This document shows positions 1 through 6,253 of a stretch of 11,100 bases of DNA, one piece after another. Below the pieces are notes generated by a model. That model made no database searches. It was not told the DNA's origin and worked only from the letters and a program-made list of their open reading frames with translations. The DNA comes from Nitrospinota bacterium (GTDB lineage Bacteria > Nitrospinota > Nitrospinia > UBA9942 > JAHJSF01), in the NCBI GenBank assembly GCA_018830405.1, contig JAHJSF010000054.1, positions 1-11,100 of the forward strand. Reading direction: 5' to 3'. A program made the position numbers and the translations under genes. How positions within the stretch are numbered: the first letter of the stretch is position 1; each line of letters begins with the position of its first letter.

Positions 1-43
1 AATCATCAGAAAGTGTCCTCTGTTCTAGTCATGACCCAAAAAT

Positions 44-49
44 TATAGT
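44..49 (+). promoter_or_regulatory. Possible -10 box upstream of yebC
   Basis: TATAGT at 44-49 matches the sigma-70 -10 consensus at five of six positions and lies 36 bp before the yebC start codon. I see no convincing -35 hexamer 16-18 bp upstream, so this is a weak candidate. The first 84 bases hold no other feature I can support. Confidence 0.25.
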
Positions 50-84
50 AACGTTCATCAAAAAACAACAATTAGGAGGTTTTG

Positions 85-828
85 ATGTCAGGACATTCTA
101 AGTGGTCGACAATAAAACATAAAAAGGGGGCAACGGACGCCAAAAGAGGGAAGATATTTACTAAGATAACCAGGGAAATTACCGTTGCCGCCAAGATAGG
201 GGGGAAGGATTTAACCGGCAACTTTAGGCTGAGAAAGGCCCTTGAGGCCTCCAAAGAGGTCAATATGCCTAAAGACAATATTGATCGGGCCATCAAAAAG
301 GGAACCGGAGAGCTTGAAGGGGTGTCTTATGAGGAGATAAGGTACGAAGGATACGGCCCGGGAGGAGTAGCCATCCTGGTCGATACCCTGACCGATAATA
401 AGAATAGAACTGTCGCCGAGGTCCGGAGTATCCTCTCCAAAGGGGGAGGCAACTTCGGGGAAACTGGTTCCGTCAACTGGATATTTGATATGAAGGGACT
501 CCTTGTTATAGAGAAGAAGGGGGTCAATGAAGACCAGCTTATGGAGATTGCCCTTGAGGCCGGGGCAGAGGACTTTGGCGAAAGCGACGGAGACATAGAG
601 ATAAAAACCAGCCCGCACGACTTCGAGCTGGTCAAAGAGGCCGTGGCCGCCAAGGGGTTCAAGATAAAATACGGAGAGGTAACCATGGTTCCCCAAAATA
701 CGATTAAGCTTGAAGGGGATAAGGCCAAACAGATGCTGCGCCTGATTGACAACCTTGAGGACAATGATGACGTCCAGAAGGTCTACACCAATTTTGACAT
801 AGATGAATCGGAACTTGAGGATATATAG
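85..828 (+). CDS. yebC: YebC/PmpR family protein (TACO1-like)
   Basis: Encodes 247 aa, the usual length for the YebC/TACO1 family. The N-terminus [22 protein letters not shown] is the family signature and is followed by the conserved [10 protein letters not shown] helix and a GPGG loop near residue 90. Family members are cytoplasmic. They were annotated as transcriptional regulators, and more recent work on bacterial YebC and mitochondrial TACO1 links them to translation of proline-rich stretches. The ATG at 85 is chosen because AGGAGG at 74-79 sits 5 nt upstream; a TTG one codon earlier is also in frame but badly spaced. The gene precedes ruvC and ruvA, a common bacterial order (yebC-ruvC-ruvA). 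A palindromic segment separates it from ruvC. Confidence 0.96.
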   Translation: MSGHSKWSTIKHKKGATDAKRGKIFTKITREITVAAKIGGKDLTGNFRLRKALEASKEVNMPKDNIDRAIKKGTGELEGVSYEEIRYEGYGPGGVAILVDTLTDNKNRTVAEVRSILSKGGGNFGETGSVNWIFDMKGLLVIEKKGVNEDQLMEIALEAGAEDFGESDGDIEIKTSPHDFELVKEAVAAKGFKIKYGEVTMVPQNTIKLEGDKAKQMLRLIDNLEDNDDVQKVYTNFDIDESELEDI

Positions 829-837
829 ATACGGGGG

Positions 838-970
838 CCCATTCAAATGATAACAAGGCGGCAAAGAGGAAACGACGCACAACCCCCTTATTCCCCCTTA
901 ACAAAGGGGGATAGGGGGTTGTATGTTGAGGAGTTGACGATACAGCCAACGCAGTTAGCGTTTGAATGGG
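838..970. repeat. Long imperfect palindrome between yebC and ruvC (MITE-like)
   Basis: The ends form an inverted repeat. CCCATTCAAA at 838-847 is the exact reverse complement of 961-970, and the match continues to 15 of 17 bases (838-854 against 954-970). Nested almost at the centre is a G/C-rich palindrome (880-921). Terminal inverted repeats around a central palindrome, about 130 bp in all, resemble a MITE or REP-type element. I see no clear target-site duplication. The right end lies 8 bp from the ruvC start, so the segment supplies the ruvC leader. Its mobile nature is inferred, since only one copy is visible. Confidence 0.5.
880..921 (+). repeat. G/C-rich hairpin palindrome
   Basis: The arms contain two CCCCC blocks (883-887, 893-897) and two GGGGG blocks (906-910, 914-918). 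Pairing C880-G921 through T899-A904 gives about 18 base pairs with two single-base bulges and a four-base loop at 900-903. No U-run follows, so it is not a classical intrinsic terminator, but such a stem in the mRNA could slow RNA polymerase or protect transcript ends between yebC and ruvC. From general memory, similar CCCCCTT/AAGGGGG repeats are dispersed in many environmental bacterial genomes. Confidence 0.75.
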
Positions 971-977
971 ACATCGT

Positions 978-1481
978 ATGAGGGTATTAGGGATAGACCC
1001 GGGGTGCACAGTCACCGGCTACGGCATAATCGAAGAAGAAAAAAACAAACTAAAGGCAATTAAGTGGGGGACGATAAAAACCTCCCCCAAAGATAACTAT
1101 CCGAAGAGGATAAAATTTATATATGACAACATCTTTGAAGTTATCCAAGACTATAAACCTGATGTGGTGGCGGTTGAAGAGATATTCTTCGCCAAGAATG
1201 TTAAAAGCGCCATGGTCTTGGGGCTGGCCAGGGGGGCGGCTATTATGGCCGCGGCCAATTCAAAGGTTGATATCGCCGAATACTCGGCTCTTCAGGTAAA
1301 ACAGTCGGTTGTAGGTTACGGCCGGGCCGACAAGGAGCAGGTTCAACATATGGTTATTCAACTTCTGGGGCTTGGCAAAACCCCTTTCCAACATGATGCC
1401 TCTGACGCCTTGGCCGTGGCCATCTGCCACAACAACACTCATGCTTTCCAAAACCGTATCGATAGGGCCATAAAAAAATGA
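978..1481 (+). CDS. ruvC: Crossover junction endodeoxyribonuclease RuvC
   Basis: A Holliday-junction resolvase that cuts four-way junctions during homologous recombination and repair, normally acting with the RuvAB branch-migration motor. The start at 978 gives 167 aa beginning MRVLGIDPG, matching the family; an in-frame ATG at 966 would add four non-conserved residues. The acidic catalytic tetrad is complete: D7 in the GIDPG motif, E67 in VAVEEIFFAKN, and D140 and D143 in HDASDALAVA. The basic GYGRADKEQV segment (113-122) is also present. The Shine-Dalgarno is weak (GGGA at 968-971), so expression may depend on the leader formed by the palindromic segment just upstream. The stop overlaps the ruvA start as ATGA. 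Confidence 0.96.
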   Translation: MRVLGIDPGCTVTGYGIIEEEKNKLKAIKWGTIKTSPKDNYPKRIKFIYDNIFEVIQDYKPDVVAVEEIFFAKNVKSAMVLGLARGAAIMAAANSKVDIAEYSALQVKQSVVGYGRADKEQVQHMVIQLLGLGKTPFQHDASDALAVAICHNNTHAFQNRIDRAIKK

Positions 1482-2086
1482 TAGCCAGACTAAGCGGAAC
1501 GATAATAGACAAATCACCCGGGCACCTTATCGTAGAAACGGGGGGAGTAGGATTCAATGTTACCCTCTCCCTGACCAGTTACTACGGACTCCCCGACATA
1601 GGGGAAAAGATATCCCTCCTTATACACACCCATATAAGAGAGGATGCCATCGCCCTGTTCGGGTTTACCGAACAGACTGAAAAAGAGCTGTTCGAAAAAC
1701 TGATCAACATATCGGGCATAGGCCCAAAGCTCGGAATCAACATTTTATCCGGCATATGCGCCGCTGACCTTATCAAGGCGATACTGAATGGCGACATAGA
1801 CTCAATCGTAGCCATACCGGGGATTGGGAAAAAGAGCGGAGAAAGAATAATCCTAGAGCTAAAGGATAAGCTTAAAGGAGCCGATGCAGCTACTGGCTCC
1901 GTAAGGGGGAAGAGCGGGGGAATCGGCAGTGAGTCCGTATCTGACGCTATCTCCGCCCTGGCCAACCTCGGCTATAAAGAGAAACAGGCCAAAGAGGCGG
2001 TAGAGAAGTGTCTGGAGGAGGTCGGCCATAAGGATATTAAGATAGAGGAACTGATAAGAGAGTCTCTCAAATATCTGGCCCGTTAA
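1478..2086 (+). CDS. ruvA: Holliday junction branch migration protein RuvA
   Basis: The 202-aa subunit that binds four-way junction DNA as a tetramer and recruits the RuvB ATPase. All three RuvA domains can be read: an N-terminal OB fold (about 1-63, starting MIARLSGTI), two helix-hairpin-helix motifs (ISGIGPKLG at 78-86 and IPGIGKKSG at 113-121), a glycine/serine-rich flexible linker (about 135-152), and the C-terminal RuvB-binding domain (SDAISALANLGYKEKQA onward). The start codon overlaps the ruvC stop (ATGA), indicating translational coupling. ruvB, often the next gene, is absent here: mnmE follows after 139 bp, so ruvB must be elsewhere if the organism has it. Confidence 0.96.
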   Translation: MIARLSGTIIDKSPGHLIVETGGVGFNVTLSLTSYYGLPDIGEKISLLIHTHIREDAIALFGFTEQTEKELFEKLINISGIGPKLGINILSGICAADLIKAILNGDIDSIVAIPGIGKKSGERIILELKDKLKGADAATGSVRGKSGGIGSESVSDAISALANLGYKEKQAKEAVEKCLEEVGHKDIKIEELIRESLKYLAR

Positions 2087-2163
2087 AATAGTTTAGATGC
2101 TTATTAAACAAGGGGGGGATTAAACTCGTCAGAAAAATATAAACATAAATCTACTCTACCTAC

Positions 2164-2192
2164 TTGGACTTCCTCTTTTTATTACATAACAT
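2164..2192 (+). promoter_or_regulatory. Candidate promoter for mnmE
   Basis: TTGGAC (2164-2169) and TAACAT (2187-2192) are separated by 17 bp and lie 34 bp before the mnmE start, inside the A/T-rich 139-bp gap after ruvA. Both hexamers are partial sigma-70 matches. The gap shows no strong intrinsic terminator, only a weak GTTTA/TAAAC stem near 2091-2109, so read-through from ruvCA is also possible. Confidence 0.3.
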
Positions 2193-2225
2193 AAACAGAA
2201 GCAAAAACTTATATAGGTCATTTAG

Positions 2226-3620
2226 ATGCATAAATTAGTAGATACAATTACCGCCATATCAACCCCTATCGGAGATGGGGGGATAGGGATCGTTAGAATG
2301 AGCGGGCCGGACTCAATCGCCATTGCCGAGAGGATATTTGAGCGGGGGGATAGAAGAGAGTTTAATCCGGTAGAATCTCATAAAATGGTCTATGGCTTTA
2401 TCAAAGACCCCGATAGCGATAAGGTTGTCGACGAGGTAATGCTGACCGTTATGCTCGCCCCCAATACATTCACCAAAGAGAATATGGTGGAGATAAACTG
2501 TCACGGGGGACTCTATGTCACCCGTAAGGTGCTCGATACCACCCTTCTGGCCGGGGCGCGGCTGGCCGAGCGGGGAGAGTTCACCAGGAGGGCCTTTCTG
2601 AACGGCCGAATTAGTCTGGCCCAAGCCGAGGGGGTAATTGACCTTATCGATGCCAAGTCGGAGGCAAGTTATGAGGCTGCCCTGAAGGAACTGAATAACT
2701 CCCTCTCCGAAAAGATAACCACCATAAAGGATAGACTCTCTAAGATTGCCGCCGAAACAGAGGCAGAGATTGATTTTTCTGAGGATGACCTCGAAGGGTC
2801 CGATCACTCAGTCTGGATAAAGGAGATTTCAGATATTCTGACCGAGATAAATAATCTTATAGGCTCCTACGACCATGGAAAGATTCTCCGTGACGGTCTT
2901 ACGGTTTCTATCGTCGGCCGCCCCAATACCGGGAAATCAAGCCTGATGAACAGACTCCTCAATTATGACCGGGCCATTGTAAGCGATATCCCTGGAACAA
3001 CACGCGATACCATTGAAGAAAAACTGTCGGTTAACGGGATTGCGGTTCAGCTCATCGATACCGCCGGTGTGCAGGAATCGCAAAACATTCTGGAGGCGGA
3101 GGGAATAAGAAGATCTAGAGAAAAAATTGAACAATCGGACATACTTATCTTTCTCTTCGACGGCTCCTACGACTTAACCAGCTACGACCTTGACCTGGCC
3201 TTGATGGTCCGCAGACTGGGTAAAAAGGTTGTCTGGGTAATTAACAAGTCGGACATCAAGGGGAAATTTAGAGAAAATAAAATCAGGGAGATTACCGGGG
3301 AGCGTCCCATTATGATATCGGCCAAGAGAGGGGACGGGATAGAATCCCTCCTCTCCGCCCTGTCCGATACGATATGGGAAGGGGGGTGCGGGAAGAGCGA
3401 AGATATCATCATAACCAGGCGGCGCCATTTTGACCTCCTCACCAAGGGAAAAATCCCCCTCGAAAGAGGGATTAAAACCTTGAAGAGGGATAATAATGCC
3501 GTAGAACTGTTCGCGGTCGATATTCGGGAGGCAATCATGGCCCTCGGGGAGATAAATGGAGACCAATACACCGATAGCCTCCTCGATAAAATCTTTAATG
3601 ATTTTTGTATAGGGAAATAA
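2226..3620 (+). CDS. mnmE: tRNA uridine-5-carboxymethylaminomethyl modification GTPase MnmE
   Basis: A 464-aa GTPase (TrmE/MnmE) that, with MnmG, installs the cmnm5 modification at wobble uridine 34 of certain tRNAs, using a folate cofactor and GTP hydrolysis. The N-terminal formyl-THF-binding domain begins DTITAISTPIGDGGIGIVRMSG. It is followed by the helical domain, with the embedded G domain at about 225-385: G1 GRPNTGKS (231-238), G2 GTTRDT (257-262), G3 DTAG (278-281), G4 NKSD (340-343) and G5 SAK (about 365). The protein ends in FCIGK, the C-terminal motif whose cysteine is conserved across the family. Length is normal and nothing is broken. The Shine-Dalgarno is weak. It converges on pyrD with 23 bp between the stop codons. 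Confidence 0.97.
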   Translation: MHKLVDTITAISTPIGDGGIGIVRMSGPDSIAIAERIFERGDRREFNPVESHKMVYGFIKDPDSDKVVDEVMLTVMLAPNTFTKENMVEINCHGGLYVTRKVLDTTLLAGARLAERGEFTRRAFLNGRISLAQAEGVIDLIDAKSEASYEAALKELNNSLSEKITTIKDRLSKIAAETEAEIDFSEDDLEGSDHSVWIKEISDILTEINNLIGSYDHGKILRDGLTVSIVGRPNTGKSSLMNRLLNYDRAIVSDIPGTTRDTIEEKLSVNGIAVQLIDTAGVQESQNILEAEGIRRSREKIEQSDILIFLFDGSYDLTSYDLDLALMVRRLGKKVVWVINKSDIKGKFRENKIREITGERPIMISAKRGDGIESLLSALSDTIWEGGCGKSEDIIITRRRHFDLLTKGKIPLERGIKTLKRDNNAVELFAVDIREAIMALGEINGDQYTDSLLDKIFNDFCIGK

Positions 3621-3643
3621 CCGACCGGAATAGAAAAACCGGC

Positions 3644-4567
3644 CTAACCCTTGGCGGGTATTTTAAGAGAACCTATTATCTCCCTTATAGAGCCGACGCC
3701 TTTCCTTCGGCAATAGGCCTCAATCCCCTCTACTATTTTGAGGGATGCCTCGGGGTCAACAAAGTTGGCTGTCCCAACCTGGACCGCCGAGGCCCCGGCC
3801 AGGAGAAACTCCACCGCATCCTCCCATCTCATGATGCCGCCAAGCCCGATGACAGGGATAGAGACCGCTTGGGCCGACTGCCAGACCATCTTCAGGGCAA
3901 CCGGTTTTATGGCCGGGCCTGAAAGCCCGCCGGTTATATTGGCCAGCTTTGGTTTCCTGCTTTCGATATCAACGGCCATCCCCGTAAGTGTATTTATTAG
4001 GGATATAACATCCGCGCCAGACTCCTCGGCCGCCCTGGCTGTTACGGTAATATCTGTTACATTGGGGGAGAGTTTGACAATCAAAGGGAGCTTGGCGACC
4101 TTTCGTACCGCCCCAACCACCCTTTTAAGCAGAGAGGGGTCGGTTCCAAAGACAAGCCAGCCCTCCTGTTTATTGGGACAGGAAATATTCATCTCAAGGG
4201 CGGCGATACCTTCAACATCACTCAGCCTCTCGGCTGCCTCCACATACTCATCTACCGAATCACCAAAGAAGTTAGCGATAATCGCAGTATCATATTTTCT
4301 AAGGAGGGGCATCTTATCCTTAATAAAGGCATCTATCCCTATGTTCTGCAGCCCTATGGCGTTGAGCATACCTGATGGGGTTTCGACAATACGAGGTGTT
4401 GGATTCCCCTGCCTCGGCTTTACCGAAAGGCCTTTGACCGATATCCCCCCAATCAGATTAAGGTCTATGTATTTCTCAAATTCAAGCCCGTAACCGAAGG
4501 TTCCGGAGGCGGCAATAACCGGATTCTTTAATCTAATTCCGGCAATATCAAGCGACATGTCTACCAT
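3644..4567 (-). CDS. pyrD: Dihydroorotate dehydrogenase, class 1B catalytic subunit
   Basis: A 307-aa FMN-containing TIM-barrel subunit that oxidises dihydroorotate to orotate in pyrimidine biosynthesis. The class 1B type is supported by the catalytic cysteine in NISCPN (C130, where class 2 enzymes use serine) and by the adjacent pyrK. Other conserved stretches are NPVIAASGTFGYG at the N-terminus, GLQNIG (72-77), the late glycine-rich FMN phosphate-binding segment around PVIGLGGI, and AGASAVQVGTA. The start at 4567 overlaps the pyrK stop (ATGGTAG), and GGAG lies 6 nt upstream inside pyrK. An ATG at 4558 (MSLDIAG) is an alternative start. The gene is coupled to pyrK and cytoplasmic. Confidence 0.95.
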   Translation of the reverse strand: MVDMSLDIAGIRLKNPVIAASGTFGYGLEFEKYIDLNLIGGISVKGLSVKPRQGNPTPRIVETPSGMLNAIGLQNIGIDAFIKDKMPLLRKYDTAIIANFFGDSVDEYVEAAERLSDVEGIAALEMNISCPNKQEGWLVFGTDPSLLKRVVGAVRKVAKLPLIVKLSPNVTDITVTARAAEESGADVISLINTLTGMAVDIESRKPKLANITGGLSGPAIKPVALKMVWQSAQAVSIPVIGLGGIMRWEDAVEFLLAGASAVQVGTANFVDPEASLKIVEGIEAYCRRKGVGSIREIIGSLKIPAKG

Positions 4568-5331
4568 GAGAGACTCCTTGAATCAAAGACAGGGCCATCC
4601 TTACAAACGGTTACATACTTGTTATCCTTATCCGGAACGACACAGCTAAGACAGGCCCCCAGGCCGCACCCCATCCTCCCCTCAAGAGAGACCTGACACT
4701 CTATAGAGGCGGCCGAGGCAATTCTATGCACCTCCCGCAGCATTACATTAGGGCCACAACCATATATAAGATAATCATTTGGATTGGTAATAGATGAAAT
4801 ATACCCCTCAAGTAGACTGGTAACAAACCCCTTTATCCCAAGGGAGCCATCATCGGTGGATATCTGAGGGGAAAGACCGAGCGATTCAAATTGGGGGAGG
4901 CCAATAACATCGTTTCCGGCTGCCCCGCCAATCATAACAACCACTTCCCCTCCCCCCTTCAGCAATTCTTCGGCCAGACCGATTAAGGGGGCAATCCCAA
5001 TCCCCCCCCCTACAAGAATGGATTTTTTACTGGGGGGGATATCAAAGCCTTTTCCGAGGGGACCCAGTATATCCATCGACATCCCGGCGGCAAATTCGGT
5101 CAATTTTTTTGTACCTCTCCCTACAACCCGGTAAAGAATCTCAATTTCTCCCCTAGACAAATCTATGCGGGAGATAGACATCGGCCTTCTGAGGAGTGGA
5201 TTATCCCCCTGGCTAACCTTGAGCATAAGAAACTGCCCAGCCTTGGCTGCCCCGGACAATGCACTATTTGAGACCAGCAGCCGGTAATAGCCGAGGGAAA
5301 GCTCCTCATTAGATATAACCTTTACCTTCAA
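4561..5331 (-). CDS. pyrK: Dihydroorotate dehydrogenase electron transfer subunit PyrK
   Basis: An iron-sulfur flavoprotein that passes electrons from PyrD to NAD+ in the class 1B heterotetramer. Counting from a TTG start at 5331 (256 aa), it shows the FAD-binding RRPMSIS motif (48-54), a nucleotide-binding GGGIGIAPL loop (108-116), and four cysteines for a 2Fe-2S cluster (C222, C227, C230, C243) followed by KDGPVF. The TTG is chosen because homology to PyrK begins at KVKVISNEEL. The frame stays open to 5502, but those residues (including an ATG at 5421) are read through a palindromic segment and look non-coding. No good Shine-Dalgarno is visible at 5331, so the start is uncertain. It is cotranscribed with pyrD. 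Confidence 0.9.
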   Translation of the reverse strand: MKVKVISNEELSLGYYRLLVSNSALSGAAKAGQFLMLKVSQGDNPLLRRPMSISRIDLSRGEIEILYRVVGRGTKKLTEFAAGMSMDILGPLGKGFDIPPSKKSILVGGGIGIAPLIGLAEELLKGGGEVVVMIGGAAGNDVIGLPQFESLGLSPQISTDDGSLGIKGFVTSLLEGYISSITNPNDYLIYGCGPNVMLREVHRIASAASIECQVSLEGRMGCGLGACLSCVVPDKDNKYVTVCKDGPVFDSRSLSW

Positions 5332-5345
5332 TTTGGTTCCATAAG

Positions 5346-5512
5346 TAGTGCTTAATTGCCTAAATCTTGCTGTAGTCGACCGGCCTTTGACACGCCCGGC
5401 TTTGTCGTCAATCCTCGCCATAGGCCCTGTGCTATGGCTACGGTTGTCTTCGTGCCAGTCGCGCCAAATTCTCGGTCTTGATACTGACGCAGAATTAGGC
5501 AACTAAACACTA
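5346..5512. repeat. MITE-like palindromic element upstream of pyrK
   Basis: The two ends are imperfect terminal inverted repeats: 5346-5366 and the reverse complement of 5512-5492 share TAGTG-Y-TTA-R-TTGCCTAA-W-TCT, with three differences in about 21 bases. A perfect 7-bp stem (GCCATAG 5417-5423, CTATGGC 5432-5438) sits almost exactly at the centre, and stretches between show further complementarity (for example GACCG and TTTG blocks in both arms). This 167-bp architecture fits a MITE or a long hairpin. No clear target-site duplication was found. Its left edge is 14 bp from the proposed pyrK start. Mobility is inferred from structure alone. Confidence 0.5.
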
Positions 5513-5550
5513 AGATAAAAAGAATAAAAACCTATGCCTCTCTATCGGTT

Positions 5551-5556
5551 TATAAT
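5551..5556 (+). promoter_or_regulatory. -10 box of the tRNA-Arg promoter
   Basis: A perfect TATAAT lies 20 bp before the mature tRNA 5' end, a normal distance for a tRNA promoter. The -35 region (around 5528-5533) is a poor match to TTGACA. Confidence 0.5.
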
Positions 5557-5576
5557 ATCATATCAGCTTAATTGTT

Positions 5577-5653
5577 GCGCCTGTAGCTCAATTGGATAGA
5601 GCGCTGGCCTTCGAAGCCATCGGTTGGGGGTTCAAGTCCCTCCGGGCGCGCCA
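5577..5653 (+). tRNA. tRNA-Arg (anticodon TCG)
   Basis: A 77-nt cloverleaf can be drawn completely. The acceptor stem is 5577-5583 with 5643-5649 (one G-U pair), the D stem 5586-5589 with 5599-5602, and the anticodon stem 5604-5608 with 5616-5620. Anticodon TCG is at 5611-5613, the variable loop is five bases (5621-5625), and the T stem is 5626-5630 with 5638-5642 around TTCAAGT. CCA is encoded at 5651-5653 after discriminator G5650. Anticodon UCG reads CGA and, depending on wobble modification, other CGN arginine codons. The outermost anticodon-stem pair is a C-U mismatch (5604/5620), which is tolerable. It stands alone between pyrK and the mglB-like gene. Confidence 0.95.
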
Positions 5654-5671
5654 TCAATTAAATTTGTTTAG

Positions 5672-5716
5672 AATTTTCATAGTCACATGCCGATACCTCT
5701 AGACACTATGAAAATT
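5672..5716. repeat. Perfect 12-bp inverted repeat downstream of tRNA-Arg
   Basis: AATTTTCATAGT (5672-5683) is the exact reverse complement of ACTATGAAAATT (5705-5716), with a 21-bp spacer. It starts 19 bp after the tRNA. No U-run follows the second arm, so it is not a standard terminator. It could be a transcript-end hairpin, a protein-binding site, or the remnant of an inserted element. Confidence 0.7.
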
Positions 5717-5767
5717 ATACGCCGGAATAAGGCATTTGTTTCAACAAGTTGGCCCCGGTAGGCAATA

Positions 5768-5796
5768 TTGACATGGTAACCTTATACTGCTACGCT
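5768..5796 (+). promoter_or_regulatory. Weak candidate promoter for the mglB-mglA-pilB cassette
   Basis: A perfect TTGACA (-35) at 5768-5773 is followed 17 bp later by TACGCT (5791-5796), a poor -10. A better -10-like TATAGT at 5804-5809 is too far away (30 bp). The region is the only sizeable gap before the cassette, so a promoter is expected somewhere in 5654-5858. Confidence 0.25.
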
Positions 5797-5815
5797 GTTA
5801 GCGTATAGTAGCAGT
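5786..5815. repeat. Hairpin in the leader of the mglB-like gene
   Basis: ACTGCTAC (5786-5793) pairs perfectly with GTAGCAGT (5808-5815) around a 14-base loop. An alternative, mutually exclusive stem TACGC/GCGTA (5791-5795 with 5801-5805) overlaps it. It lies 43 bp before the mglB-like start codon. A nearly identical small hairpin sequence occurs at 949-961, inside the yebC-ruvC palindrome (12 of 13 bases shared). Confidence 0.6.
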
Positions 5816-5858
5816 TTGAACAAACAACAATTTATATTTTACATTATTAGGGGATCCT

Positions 5859-6251
5859 ATGAGTCTGATTATTAACAAGGAGAGTGCCGATAAAGTCGAA
5901 AAAATATTGGAGCGGTTTGTTGAGGAGTCTGGGGCAACTTATGTTTTGCTGACAGACATGGGGGGGGGTATGCTCTTCGAGTCTGGGGCAGATGTCGTCA
6001 GCTATAATGGTGATGCCTTGGCCGTTCTCTCGGCTGCCAACTACGCGGCCACCAATGAAATAGCCAAGCTTATAGATGAGGAGAGTTTCTCCTTGCTCTT
6101 CCACAGGGGGAACAATGAGAATATACACTTTACGAAAGTCTCCCCTGATGTATTAATGATCGTTCTATTCAAACCATTCCTATCCCTTGGGCTGCTAAGG
6201 CTTAAGATAGGCAAAATTCAGGACGAAATTGCCTCTTTACTCGGGAAGTAG
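5859..6251 (+). CDS. mglB: MglB-like roadblock/LC7 domain protein
   Basis: A 130-aa single-domain roadblock protein. It closely resembles Myxococcus MglB, the partner and GTPase-activating protein of MglA: the middle segment ALAVLSAANYAATNEIAKLIDEESF and the FHRGNNENIHFTKV strand follow the MglB pattern, and LSLGLLRLKIGKIQDEIASLL matches its last helix. It lacks the longer C-terminal tail of Myxococcus MglB (159 aa from memory). No signal peptide or membrane segment is seen, so it is cytoplasmic and probably dimeric. AGGGGA at 5849-5854 supports the start. The mglA-like gene follows after 2 bp, so the two products are very likely made together. Expected role: stimulating GTP hydrolysis by, or localising, the neighbouring GTPase. 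Confidence 0.9.
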   Translation: MSLIINKESADKVEKILERFVEESGATYVLLTDMGGGMLFESGADVVSYNGDALAVLSAANYAATNEIAKLIDEESFSLLFHRGNNENIHFTKVSPDVLMIVLFKPFLSLGLLRLKIGKIQDEIASLLGK

Positions 6252-6253
6252 CA

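Noticed and set aside
211-882. Minus-strand open frame (223 codons) opposite yebC
   Set aside because: It overlaps the conserved yebC coding region and shows no family motif; it is a shadow of yebC codon structure.
2092-2229. Nine-base direct repeat TTTAGATGC at 2092-2100 and 2221-2229 flanking the ruvA-mnmE gap
   Set aside because: It resembles a target-site duplication, but the 120 bp between have no terminal inverted repeats or palindrome, so chance is more likely.
3621-3643. Possible bidirectional terminator between mnmE and pyrD (CCGG...CCGG)
   Set aside because: The stem is only four base pairs, and there is no proper T-run after it in either direction.
3738-4493. Long plus-strand open frame (251 codons) opposite pyrD
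   Set aside because: It is entirely antisense to a confidently identified pyrD, its translation is serine/proline-rich with no recognisable motif, and it has no convincing ribosome binding site.
5744-5766. Possible sigma-54 promoter upstream of the mglB-like gene
   Set aside because: The GG and GC elements near TGGCCCCGGTAGGCAA are nine bases apart, not ten, and the flanking consensus is poor.
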